From positions 1-64,000 of the forward strand of contig CAIQIR010000083.1 in the NCBI GenBank assembly GCA_903871875.1: DNA of 64,000 nt. Reading direction: 5' to 3'. Shown here in pieces: positions 37,596 to 46,164 of this stretch. The DNA comes from an uncultured Schlesneria sp. GTDB taxonomy: Bacteria; Planctomycetota; Planctomycetia; Planctomycetales; Planctomycetaceae. Positions within the stretch are counted from its first letter, which is position 1. Every line of letters begins with the position of its first letter. The notes beneath the pieces are model-generated. The model saw only the letters and a program-made list of their open reading frames with translations, ran no database searches and was not told the DNA's origin. A program made the translations under genes and the position numbers.

Positions 37596-38567
37596 ATGAA
37601 AGTCATCGTCACTGGCGGCGCAGGGTTTATTGGAAGTCACATTGTCGATGCGTTGTTGGCAAAGGGACACACGCCCTTCGTCATCGACAATCTTGTTTCG
37701 GGATCCCGAGAAAACATTCCATCACGAGTTCCTCTATTTGAGGTGGACATCTGTGATGTGAAAAAAGTCGCGGCGGTGTTCGACGAAGTTCGACCCGATT
37801 GGGTTTGCCATCAAGCAGCACAGATGTCGGTCAGTCGATCAATGCGTGAGCCGATATTCGATGCCGACAATAATATCATGGGGCTTCTGAATATCTTCGA
37901 CAATGCGGCGCGTGTCGGCGTGCAGCGGATCGTTTTCGCTTCTTCAGGCGGCGTCCTGTATGGTGAAGTGTCAACACCGGCCATCGAAGACTATCCCAAG
38001 CGTCCATCGTCTGCGTACGGCATCAGCAAATGGGTCGGCGAGCAATACCTGGAGTTTTATGCTCGCGAGCGAGGACTGCAAGGCGTTGCACTGCGATATT
38101 CCAATGTTTACGGCCCACGGCAGAATCCGCACGGTGAAGCGGGAGTCGTGGCCATCTTCTGCAAATTGATGCTAGCTGGCAAAGTGGCCACGATCAATGG
38201 AGACGGATGCTACATCCGCGACTACGTCTATGGAACCGACGTCGCACGCGCCAACGTGGCGGCTTTGGAAACGACCATGCAGTCCCGTTTTACCGCGGTG
38301 AATATCGGGACGGGCATTGGCGTCGATGTCAACGAGATTGCCGCGCAGTTGACTCGTTTCACACAGGACTATTTGCTGAGGACGGAAACGGGGCTGCGGG
38401 TTCCCCCCTGCCATCACGGTGAAGCGCGGGCCGGCGACTTGCGATCGAATTTGATTTCTCCCGGATTGGCGGGGCAATTGCTCGACTGGAAGCCCAGCGT
38501 GCACCTGACGGATGGCATCCGACAAACGGTAAAATGGTTCGCTGAACAGATTCGCGTACCGACTTGA
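37596..38567 (+). CDS. GalE-like NAD-dependent sugar epimerase
   Basis: A 323-residue extended SDR that should epimerise a nucleotide sugar, most likely UDP-glucose or UDP-glucuronate. GGAGFIG is at 7-13. The catalytic pair is Tyr141 and Lys145 in YGISK, preceded by FASSGGVLYG. RYSNVYGPRQ and the acidic Asp31 after strand two (FVIDN) support NAD use. Its ATG is preceded by GAGGAACAGT, a good ribosome site. It leads a run of three nucleotide-sugar genes. A UDP-glucose 4-epimerase role is plausible, but other epimerases of the group cannot be excluded. Confidence 0.87.
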   Translation: MKVIVTGGAGFIGSHIVDALLAKGHTPFVIDNLVSGSRENIPSRVPLFEVDICDVKKVAAVFDEVRPDWVCHQAAQMSVSRSMREPIFDADNNIMGLLNIFDNAARVGVQRIVFASSGGVLYGEVSTPAIEDYPKRPSSAYGISKWVGEQYLEFYARERGLQGVALRYSNVYGPRQNPHGEAGVVAIFCKLMLAGKVATINGDGCYIRDYVYGTDVARANVAALETTMQSRFTAVNIGTGIGVDVNEIAAQLTRFTQDYLLRTETGLRVPPCHHGEARAGDLRSNLISPGLAGQLLDWKPSVHLTDGIRQTVKWFAEQIRVPT

Positions 38568-38650
38568 AGGAATGTGTCGCCGGACCACGGCGAGTTTTCG
38601 TACCTGAGACTTTTCGGATTAACTCAGAAATCGTGTTGGTGGATCTCACA

Positions 38651-40129
38651 ATGATTGATGCGAGTGGTGCTGCGCTAGTTGAACGTTTCGGGCAATCGCA
38701 CGTGCTGCAATTCTGGAATGAATTGACCGAATTGCAGAAAGCACAATTGCAGCAGCAACTGACCGACGTCGATTGGAATTTGATCGGCACATATTTGTCC
38801 GAGCTCGAACGGCCGCCGACGGAGGCACCCGAGGCACCAGGTACCGTTGCACCTCCCGCTCATGTGGTGCGTATTCCGACCACAAAAGCCGAGTTGGAGT
38901 ATTGGGAGCAGTCGCGTCAAATGGGTGAGGAGGCACTGCGGGAAGGAAAGGTCGGTGTCGTGTTGTTGGCGGGAGGCCAGGGAACTCGGTTGGGTTTTCC
39001 GCGTCCCAAGGGCATGTATCCGATTGGTCCCGTTTCCGGCAAGTCACTGTTTGAGATCTTTGCCGAACAGGTCATTGCCCTCTCGGAACGCGTCGGACGT
39101 CCGATTCCTTACATGATCATGACCAGCGACGGCACGCACGAGGACACCGTCGCCTATTTTGAGCAGTACGATTATTTTGGCCTCGAACGTGACGACGTCT
39201 TCTTTTTCAAACAGGGATATGCTCCCTGTCTGGACTCTGCCACCGGAAAATTATTGCTGGCTGACAAAGGCGTGCTCAGCATGAGTCCTGACGGTCACGG
39301 CGGAATCCTGGGAGCGATGTTGAAAGCGGGGCTATTTGACGAGCTGCGAAATCGTGGTGTTGATCTGTTGTTTCTACATCAGGTCGACAATCCCCTGGTG
39401 AAGGTCTGTGACCCGGCGTTCCTGGGACTGCATCTGCGGCAGCAGGCGGACGTGTCGATCAAAGTGGTGTCAAAGACCGGCCCTGAAGAAAAGGTCGGTG
39501 TGGCCGTCGACTTGGATGGGCGGACAGCGATTATCGAATATAGTGATCTGCCGAGCCAACTGGCCAATGAGCGCGAGGCAAATGGCGAATTGCGTTACTG
39601 GGCGGGTAGCACCGCCATTCATGTCTTCAATCGGTCGTTTCTAGAGGATGTTGCGACGTCGGCATCGAATCTTCCCTGGCATCGGGCGCGGAAGAAGATT
39701 CCTTATGTCGATGACCAGGGCCAGTCTGTGCAGCCGACGGCGGAAAACGGTGTGAAGTTTGAGCGATTCTTATTTGATACGCTGCCGTTGGCGAAGACCG
39801 CGTTGATCGTCGAGACAATCCGCGAAGACGAATTCGCACCCTTAAAAAATAGCACCGGCGCCTTTTCTCCGGATTATGTGCGACAGCACATGATGCAAGT
39901 GGTGACGAAATGGTTCCGGACGCTGGGGATTACTATTCCCGAAACGGCCGCCATCGAAGTCAGTCCCCTGTTTGCCGCAACCGCGAACGACTTGGCCCAA
40001 CGCTGCGATGAACTCGTGGACCTGAAGTTCGATCGGCCGCTGTATCTCGGTCCGAAAGGAATGACTCAAAACGCATTGCTGTCGTCTGCTGAATCGCGTC
40101 AAGATCAGCCGATCACGATTGGACCCTAA
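38651..40129 (+). CDS. UDP-sugar pyrophosphorylase (UDPGP/UAP1-like)
   Basis: A uridylyltransferase of about 492 residues in the UDPGP family. It should make UDP-GlcNAc or UDP-glucose from UTP and the sugar 1-phosphate. The nucleotide-binding loop LLAGGQGTRLGFPRPKGMYP is diagnostic. HQVDNPLVKVCDP and the block VEYSDL-like IIEYSDLPSQLA also match eukaryotic-type UAP1 proteins rather than bacterial GlmU or GalU. The ATG at 38651 was chosen; the frame stays open upstream to TTG 38564, which overlaps the previous gene. It supplies activated sugar to the EPS pathway. The exact sugar is uncertain. Confidence 0.87.
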   Translation: MIDASGAALVERFGQSHVLQFWNELTELQKAQLQQQLTDVDWNLIGTYLSELERPPTEAPEAPGTVAPPAHVVRIPTTKAELEYWEQSRQMGEEALREGKVGVVLLAGGQGTRLGFPRPKGMYPIGPVSGKSLFEIFAEQVIALSERVGRPIPYMIMTSDGTHEDTVAYFEQYDYFGLERDDVFFFKQGYAPCLDSATGKLLLADKGVLSMSPDGHGGILGAMLKAGLFDELRNRGVDLLFLHQVDNPLVKVCDPAFLGLHLRQQADVSIKVVSKTGPEEKVGVAVDLDGRTAIIEYSDLPSQLANEREANGELRYWAGSTAIHVFNRSFLEDVATSASNLPWHRARKKIPYVDDQGQSVQPTAENGVKFERFLFDTLPLAKTALIVETIREDEFAPLKNSTGAFSPDYVRQHMMQVVTKWFRTLGITIPETAAIEVSPLFAATANDLAQRCDELVDLKFDRPLYLGPKGMTQNALLSSAESRQDQPITIGP

Positions 40130-40237
40130 AGTTGTCCCTGCTTCGTACCGTCGTTGCCATTGATTTGAGAAAGGGCCTCGAAAGACGGCACTCGCGGTTT
40201 CTGCTCCTTCCTACTCGAACTCCCAAAGTAAGCCACG

Positions 40238-41548
40238 ATGAAGCTTGTCATGATTGGTACCGGATATGTCGGTTTAGTTACCGGTACTTGCTTCGCCGAC
40301 AGCGGAAACGAAGTCACTTGTGTCGACGTCGATGCAGAAAAGATTCGTCGCTTGAATCTGGGCGAAATCCCGATTTACGAACCGGGACTCGTCGAACTGG
40401 TCGTTCGCAACGCTCAATCAGGTCGATTGAAGTTCACTTCCAGCGCGGCCGAGGCTGTGCCTGAAGCGAAATGCGTTTTTCTTGCTGTCGGCACACCACA
40501 ACGCGATGACGGATCCGCAGACCTGCGAATCCTGTGGAGCGCGCTCGAGTCGATCGCTCCTTATCTGTCGAACGACGTCGTGGTCGTCATCAAAAGTACG
40601 GTTCCCGTGGGAACAAATTCTCTGGTGGCTCGTCGATTGCGAGAACTGACCGGACGTGAGGTGAATGTCGCCTCCAATCCCGAATTCTTGAAAGAAGGCT
40701 GTGCGATCGATGACTTCACGAAGCCGGATCGCGTGGTCGTCGGAGCGAGCCGAGCGGAAGTCGGAGAGGTGCTGCACGAGTTGTACAAGCCCTTTCTGCG
40801 AACCGATCGCCCGTTCCTGGTGATGAACCTGGAAAGCGCGGAAATGACCAAATATGTGGCCAACTGTTTGCTAGCCACAAAGATCAGTTTCATTAATGAA
40901 ATGGCCAATATTTGCGAGAAGGTCGGGGCGGATATCAATCATGTTCGTAAAGGCATCGGCCACGATCAGCGAATTGGTTTTTCCTTCCTGTTTCCCGGTG
41001 TGGGGTACGGCGGTTCGTGCTTTCCGAAAGACGTTCGCGCCCTGATCAGCGTCGCTCAACGAAACGAGATTGCGCCCCGCATTCTGCAATCCGTTGACGA
41101 TGTGAACGTCGCTCAGAAGGAGGTTCTCTTCCAAAAGATAAGCAATCATTTTCAAGGCCAACTTACTGGACGAGTGATCGCCGTGTGGGGACTGGCGTTC
41201 AAGCCGCGAACCGATGACATTCGAGAAGCCCCCGCTTTGGTGTTGATCGATCGGTTGCTGGCAGCGGGAGCAAAAGTCCAAGTGCATGATCCGGTGGCCA
41301 CCGAAAATGTTCGCAAACTTTACGGCGACAAATTGACCTATTGCGCGACACCCTACGACACCCTCGAAGGGGCTGACGTGCTGGCCATAGTGACGGAATG
41401 GAACGAGTTCCGGACTCCCGATTTCAACGTGATCCGCAAGAAGCTTCGCTGTCCGGCGATCTTCGACGGCCGAAATCTTTTTGATCCGGACAAGATGAGA
41501 CGATTGGGTTTCCTCTATTCGGGAATCGGTTTGGAAACTCGCGAATAG
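40238..41548 (+). CDS. ugd: UDP-glucose 6-dehydrogenase
   Basis: A 436-residue enzyme oxidising UDP-glucose to UDP-glucuronate with NAD. GTGYVG at 7-12 opens the NAD domain and VDVDAEKI follows. NPEFLKEG carries the catalytic Glu/Lys region. The thiohemiacetal Cys is Cys261 in [25 protein letters not shown] and FDGRNLFD mark the UDP-binding C-terminal domain. Length is normal for the family. It is the last of the nucleotide-sugar genes and, with the glucuronate epimerase at 23.9 kb, predicts an acidic polysaccharide. Confidence 0.95.
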   Translation: MKLVMIGTGYVGLVTGTCFADSGNEVTCVDVDAEKIRRLNLGEIPIYEPGLVELVVRNAQSGRLKFTSSAAEAVPEAKCVFLAVGTPQRDDGSADLRILWSALESIAPYLSNDVVVVIKSTVPVGTNSLVARRLRELTGREVNVASNPEFLKEGCAIDDFTKPDRVVVGASRAEVGEVLHELYKPFLRTDRPFLVMNLESAEMTKYVANCLLATKISFINEMANICEKVGADINHVRKGIGHDQRIGFSFLFPGVGYGGSCFPKDVRALISVAQRNEIAPRILQSVDDVNVAQKEVLFQKISNHFQGQLTGRVIAVWGLAFKPRTDDIREAPALVLIDRLLAAGAKVQVHDPVATENVRKLYGDKLTYCATPYDTLEGADVLAIVTEWNEFRTPDFNVIRKKLRCPAIFDGRNLFDPDKMRRLGFLYSGIGLETRE

Positions 41549-41581
41549 CCTCCGCCCGATAGTGGCTGCGGTGCTGCCGCA

Positions 41582-42670
41582 TCACAACGCATCGATCACG
41601 GCCTGCGCCATCGCATCTGTTCCCGCCGTTCCTCCTTGATCCGCGGTCAGGCAAGTCCCGGCCGCCAGCACACGTTCCACGGCCTGTTCAATCTTCTGCC
41701 CAGCTGAACGAGCGTGTTCGTCCTGACGAGTCTCTGCAAACCAGTCCAGCATCATCGCGGCCGAAAGAATCATCGCCACGGGATTGGCCAGATTCTTGCC
41801 AGCCAGTGTTGGTGCGGATCCGTGCGACGGTTGGAACAGTCCATGTCGATCCCCCACTTCCGCGGAAGGAGCCAGTCCCAACCCTCCGACAATGCCGGCT
41901 CCGAGATCGGAAAGGATGTCTCCAAATTGATTTTCCATCACCAACACATCGTAGGCCGCCGGATTCTGCACCAGATAGAGACTCATCGCATCCACGTACG
42001 TTGCGTCCGCATGGATATCGGGGTATTCGGCAGCGACTTCGAAAAAGATCTTGCGAAAGAAGGCAAAGCTGCGAAATATGTTTGCCTTATCAACACAAGT
42101 GACCATACGGCGCCCATCTGTTGGACGGCCCTTTCGCCGCGCGGCCAATCGAAAGGCATAGTCAACGACCTGACGCGTTCCTTCTCGGGTGATGACCATC
42201 GTCTCGGTGGCGACCGTGTCGCCCACTAATGTTCCCCCACCGTAGGACGCAAACAGGCCTTCCAGATTTTCGCGTAAGATCACAAAATCAATTCCCGCCG
42301 ACGTATCGGCCAGCGGACTTTTGATTCCCGCATAGAGTTTGACTGGACGAACGGCCGAATGAAGTCCCATGGCACGACGTAATCCGATCATCATATCCGG
42401 CTGCACTTCGGTTCCATCCGGTTTGCGAACATCGGGCAGGCCGATTGCCGCCAGCAGGACCGCGTCGGCTGCGAGACAATCGCGAAGCACCGCATCAGGC
42501 AGAGTGCAGCCGGTGCGGCGGTAGTGGTTGGCACCGGCCTCGCGAATTTCCACCTGAATTTGAAGGCCCGACACTTTTGGGACAGCCGCCGCTAAAACTT
42601 TCAGCGCGGCATCCATCACTTCGGGGCCAATTCCATCGCCGGGCAAACTGACTACTCGATACGATCCCAT
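41582..42670 (-). CDS. Isocitrate/isopropylmalate-family dehydrogenase
   Basis: A 362-residue beta-decarboxylating dehydrogenase that oxidises a 2-hydroxy acid carrying a beta-carboxylate. LPGDGIGPEVMDAAL lies at the N-terminus. The active-site blocks are RENLEGLFASYGGG, DKANIFRS, the metal-binding region FGDILSDLGAG and the cofactor loop PSHGSAPTLAGK. The sequence is not a clear LeuB; isopropylmalate, homoisocitrate and tartrate dehydrogenases share all of these motifs. It is convergent with ugd, only about 30 bases away, and has no leucine genes beside it. Its metabolic role therefore remains open. Confidence 0.88.
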   Translation of the reverse strand: MGSYRVVSLPGDGIGPEVMDAALKVLAAAVPKVSGLQIQVEIREAGANHYRRTGCTLPDAVLRDCLAADAVLLAAIGLPDVRKPDGTEVQPDMMIGLRRAMGLHSAVRPVKLYAGIKSPLADTSAGIDFVILRENLEGLFASYGGGTLVGDTVATETMVITREGTRQVVDYAFRLAARRKGRPTDGRRMVTCVDKANIFRSFAFFRKIFFEVAAEYPDIHADATYVDAMSLYLVQNPAAYDVLVMENQFGDILSDLGAGIVGGLGLAPSAEVGDRHGLFQPSHGSAPTLAGKNLANPVAMILSAAMMLDWFAETRQDEHARSAGQKIEQAVERVLAAGTCLTADQGGTAGTDAMAQAVIDAL

Positions 42671-42767
42671 CGTCTGGCCTCACCATGTCTAAGTGGATAT
42701 GTCACGGCTGAAATTTTGAAGATCCGGTACCGTCGTCTATGCGCGGGCATGAAATCGCCGCGATTCA

Positions 42768-44255
42768 TTACGGACGACCGCGTGGCCGCTGCCTCAAGTC
42801 GTTCATTCGCCGGGTCATTTTCTCGACGAGTTCGGGATGTTGATCCGCCAGATTCTTGGTTTCCGCCAAGTCGTTTTTCAGGTCATACAACTCGATCGAG
42901 GGATGTTTGTTGTCAGCATCCACCAATTTCCAATGTTCCTCACGCAAGGCAATCCGACCGGCGTGTTCGATCAGATGGTCGCGACCGATTAGGGAATCAC
43001 CCAGAAGAGCGGGCAAAACATTGAAGCTGTCGGGAGCATCCACAGACTTCAATTCGACGCCCGTCAGCGAAGCCAGACTGGCACAAAAATCGATTTGACA
43101 GACAAGGGCTTCGCTGACGCCCGGTTTAACTCGTCGGGGCCAATGAACCATGAAGGGCAACCGGGTGCCGCCTTCCCAGATGGTGCCCTTACCAGCGCGC
43201 AACGGGCCCGCCGGTTTGTGGTCTCCCAACTTCTCGACGGCTTGGTCCTGATAGCCATCATCCAGCACCGGGCCGTTGTCACTAGTGACGATGATCAAAG
43301 TGTTATCCGTGAGCTGCAGGTGATCGAGCGTCTTCAGCAGGTCGCCGACCGCGGCATCAAACTCGACAATCGCGTCTCCTCGAGTTCCCATCGATGTGGT
43401 ACCAAGAAAGCGTGGGTGCGGCAGGCGGGGGACATGAATGTCATGCGTGGCAAAGTACAGGAAGAAGGACTCTGTCTGATGCTGCTCAATAAAACTCTGG
43501 GCATGTCGGGTGAAGACGTCCGACATGTCCTCATCCTTCCAATGTGCGGCGCGTCCCCCTTTCATGAAGCCGATTCGTCCGACGCCATCGACGACTGCAT
43601 TGTTATGGCCATGACTCCAATTCAGTCGAAGTCGGTCACGTTCGGCAATCCCATTGGGTTCACCGGAAAATGGTTGGGCGTAGCTGACTTCGACAGGATC
43701 GGTCGGATCGAGTCCTACAATCCGTTGGTTTTCAAGATAGACACACGGCACACGGTCGCCGGTAGCTGCCATGATATAGGAATGGTCAAAGCCCACTTGT
43801 CGCGGGCCTGGCGTGATCTGACCGTTCCAGTCGATCGGTGATTTGCCATCACCCAATCCGAGATGCCATTTCCCGACGACACCGGTGGTATATCCCGCCT
43901 GTTTGAGAATCGAAGGAAGCGTAGCACGGTCGGTTGGAACAACCAATGCCGCATCACCGGGCAGAATATTCGTTCCCTTCTTCCGGAAGGCGTATTCGCC
44001 GGTCATCAGGGCATAACGCGAGGGGGTACAAGTCGCCGCTGCCGAGTGGCCATCGGTGAACCTCAATCCGGCTTGGGCCAATCGATCAAGGTTCGGCGTG
44101 TTCACTCGAGTGGCTCCGTAACAGCCGATGTCCCCGTATCCCAAATCATCAGCCAGAATGATAATAATATTTGGCCGGGCGGATTTCGGGGCATCCCCCG
44201 CGTACAAGACCGCGAACGGAAAGGCCAGCAAGGCGAGTAAGACGGTTTTCATCAT
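42768..44255 (-). CDS. Secreted type I sulfatase
   Basis: A sulfatase of about 495 residues with a signal peptide (LLALLAFPFAVLYAG). ILADDLGYGDIG gives metal-binding Asp36 and Asp37. CTPSR at 76-80 is the formylglycine motif, Cys76 being the residue converted by a maturase. HGHNNAV, TSDNGP and GKWHLG-type segments complete the arylsulfatase A fold. The start at ATG 44255 was chosen because it directly precedes the signal peptide; an upstream extension lacks one. It ends a three-gene minus-strand run. It probably desulfates a polysaccharide in the periplasm, as in other planctomycetes rich in sulfatases. Confidence 0.94.
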   Translation of the reverse strand: MMKTVLLALLAFPFAVLYAGDAPKSARPNIIIILADDLGYGDIGCYGATRVNTPNLDRLAQAGLRFTDGHSAAATCTPSRYALMTGEYAFRKKGTNILPGDAALVVPTDRATLPSILKQAGYTTGVVGKWHLGLGDGKSPIDWNGQITPGPRQVGFDHSYIMAATGDRVPCVYLENQRIVGLDPTDPVEVSYAQPFSGEPNGIAERDRLRLNWSHGHNNAVVDGVGRIGFMKGGRAAHWKDEDMSDVFTRHAQSFIEQHQTESFFLYFATHDIHVPRLPHPRFLGTTSMGTRGDAIVEFDAAVGDLLKTLDHLQLTDNTLIIVTSDNGPVLDDGYQDQAVEKLGDHKPAGPLRAGKGTIWEGGTRLPFMVHWPRRVKPGVSEALVCQIDFCASLASLTGVELKSVDAPDSFNVLPALLGDSLIGRDHLIEHAGRIALREEHWKLVDADNKHPSIELYDLKNDLAETKNLADQHPELVEKMTRRMNDLRQRPRGRP

Positions 44256-44313
44256 CAGTTTCTTTTGTCCGATGGGTGGCAAACAGAACAAGACGGAGGC
44301 AGCGATTCCTATG

Positions 44314-46146
44314 TCATTTCTCGAATTGGATTTGTAGTTTGGCCGGTTCTTGAAAGGTCGCATCGAGCCACAACGTCGAGCCATCCCAGGTCCAGTTGTG
44401 CGGGTTCAGTCGCTTACCATTGATAAGAACTTCTCGCAAATGGGGACTCGCCTTGGCAATCTCGAAGGCCGGATTCACAGAAATTCCAGAGGGACGAAGT
44501 TGTAACGTCAACTCGTTACTGTCGGCCACCAGGCCGATCGCGCGACGTTCGAGAACAAACGATTCCGGGGCCAAGTGTGCGCCGGCCAGTTCCAGCGAAG
44601 GAGGATGCGAGAAACTCTTGGCCCATTCCAGCACGCGGTCATCCGGTGCTGTGCTGAGTCCGATCAGCCAGGCCCAGGTTTGCCGCCGCATTGGCTTTGC
44701 TTGCCCGAGCGTATCGATTGTTTCCAGGTGGGCTTCGCGTAACGGCCTGGGACGCTGCATCGCCCAGCTCATCACGCTATTGTGACTGGGGGTCGTATGA
44801 ATGCGATTGTCGATCGCACCGCCTGTCGTCTGACCGCGGCCCAACGGCCAATGGCTTCCCCAATAACAGGGCGTCACGATTTGTCCCTGATCGGCGAAGG
44901 CCCCGAAAACCACCGGAGGCAACTGGAGATCGGTCGGATGAAAGTAGATCGCGGTTGCTGGGTCGTCCTTGTGCAGTCGCATGCGGTACGCCGCGACCAA
45001 GTCGCGTGATTGAAGCATTGCACCTTGCCGGACAGCATCGTAGGGAAATTCAATTTCCCGTTTTTCTCCGTCGAGAAAGAGGATTGTCACCAGGTCTGGG
45101 GGCAAGACGCTGAAGGGATAGGCTCCTGGCGGAGTCAGAACGATGAACTCGCTGAGTTCATATTCGCTGTCGAGAGCACTTTGAAGTGTCAGCACACGGG
45201 TTCCGAAGCCATCGGGGTAGAAATAATAATCCTCAGTCGCGGCATCACCCCAGACTTTGTAATTGAAATCACAAGACTGATAGGTCCAGCGGACATGAAT
45301 GCGGGTTGCGGTCGATTCAATGATTTCCACTCGGCTATATCGCAGCTCTTTGTCCATCAGAGGTTTGACACAGTCTTTGAAGCCATCTTTTGGCGGCTTT
45401 GTTTCAGCCCACTCATAGCTCATTCCCGTATTGTGCCGGCCCGCCCAGAACGGGACGTAACACGAGCCGCGCCAGAAGACGAAGCGTTCGCCATTCGGCA
45501 GATACACGACGACATCATTCAATGACGTGTCCCAGGCTTTGGTGTAGTCGAGTGATGTAAAGTGGCCGTCCTCCTGACGCACAGAAATCGGTAAGTCGTA
45601 TCGCAACTTCGTGGCAATCGCGCCAAAGCGCGGCCGAGGCGGTAGTGATTGTACAAGCATCGTCGGCAGCGACTTCTCCCAGAGAATCGTGCCATCAGGG
45701 CGATCAATGACAACGCGAAGCTGATCACGGTCGATGTCCTTGGGAATGGAGTCCAGTTTCAATTGGCCTTCGGCACGCTTGTTCGCTGCCAGCGGAAACG
45801 GTTGCGATATCGCCTTTTCTGGCTGCGACGCGAACCAGGCGCGTAGTCGGGCGGTCGCTTCTTCGCCATCGTGAACGATCGCTGCTGCAGTCAGAAACGC
45901 GGACTGTTGGCCACCCAACAATAGCCAATCATGAGGAACGAAAATCGTGCCCAGGTCGACCGGGTTGATGATTTCATCCGGCTTCGCAATGGCATCTGCT
46001 TCGATTCCCGTTGTTTGCTGACCGGTCCCGACTCGGTCGAGACCGAACGGCGGTCGCCAGGGATGAGGTGGTTTCGAATCAGCCGCCTGTGTGGAACAAG
46101 ATAAGCAGCCGACTGCGCACAGCAGCCAGAGCGGGAACTTCATCAT
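44314..46146 (-). CDS. Exported protein of unknown function, possible lipoprotein
   Basis: A 610-residue exported protein. The signal region MMKFPLWLLCAVGCLSCSTQ offers a lipobox (AVGC) but could also be cleaved by signal peptidase I after TQA. The chain is rich in aromatic residues and beta-strand patterns, with stretches such as WRGSCYVPFWAGRHNTGMSY and YWGSHWPLGRGQTTGG. These look like a carbohydrate-active enzyme or binding protein, but I recognise no family. It lies between the heme protein and the sulfatase, with 18 and 58 base gaps, so the three are probably one operon. A role in polysaccharide breakdown is inference. Confidence 0.7.
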   Translation of the reverse strand: MMKFPLWLLCAVGCLSCSTQAADSKPPHPWRPPFGLDRVGTGQQTTGIEADAIAKPDEIINPVDLGTIFVPHDWLLLGGQQSAFLTAAAIVHDGEEATARLRAWFASQPEKAISQPFPLAANKRAEGQLKLDSIPKDIDRDQLRVVIDRPDGTILWEKSLPTMLVQSLPPRPRFGAIATKLRYDLPISVRQEDGHFTSLDYTKAWDTSLNDVVVYLPNGERFVFWRGSCYVPFWAGRHNTGMSYEWAETKPPKDGFKDCVKPLMDKELRYSRVEIIESTATRIHVRWTYQSCDFNYKVWGDAATEDYYFYPDGFGTRVLTLQSALDSEYELSEFIVLTPPGAYPFSVLPPDLVTILFLDGEKREIEFPYDAVRQGAMLQSRDLVAAYRMRLHKDDPATAIYFHPTDLQLPPVVFGAFADQGQIVTPCYWGSHWPLGRGQTTGGAIDNRIHTTPSHNSVMSWAMQRPRPLREAHLETIDTLGQAKPMRRQTWAWLIGLSTAPDDRVLEWAKSFSHPPSLELAGAHLAPESFVLERRAIGLVADSNELTLQLRPSGISVNPAFEIAKASPHLREVLINGKRLNPHNWTWDGSTLWLDATFQEPAKLQIQFEK

Positions 46147-46164
46147 GATGTTGGTGTTTCGGTA

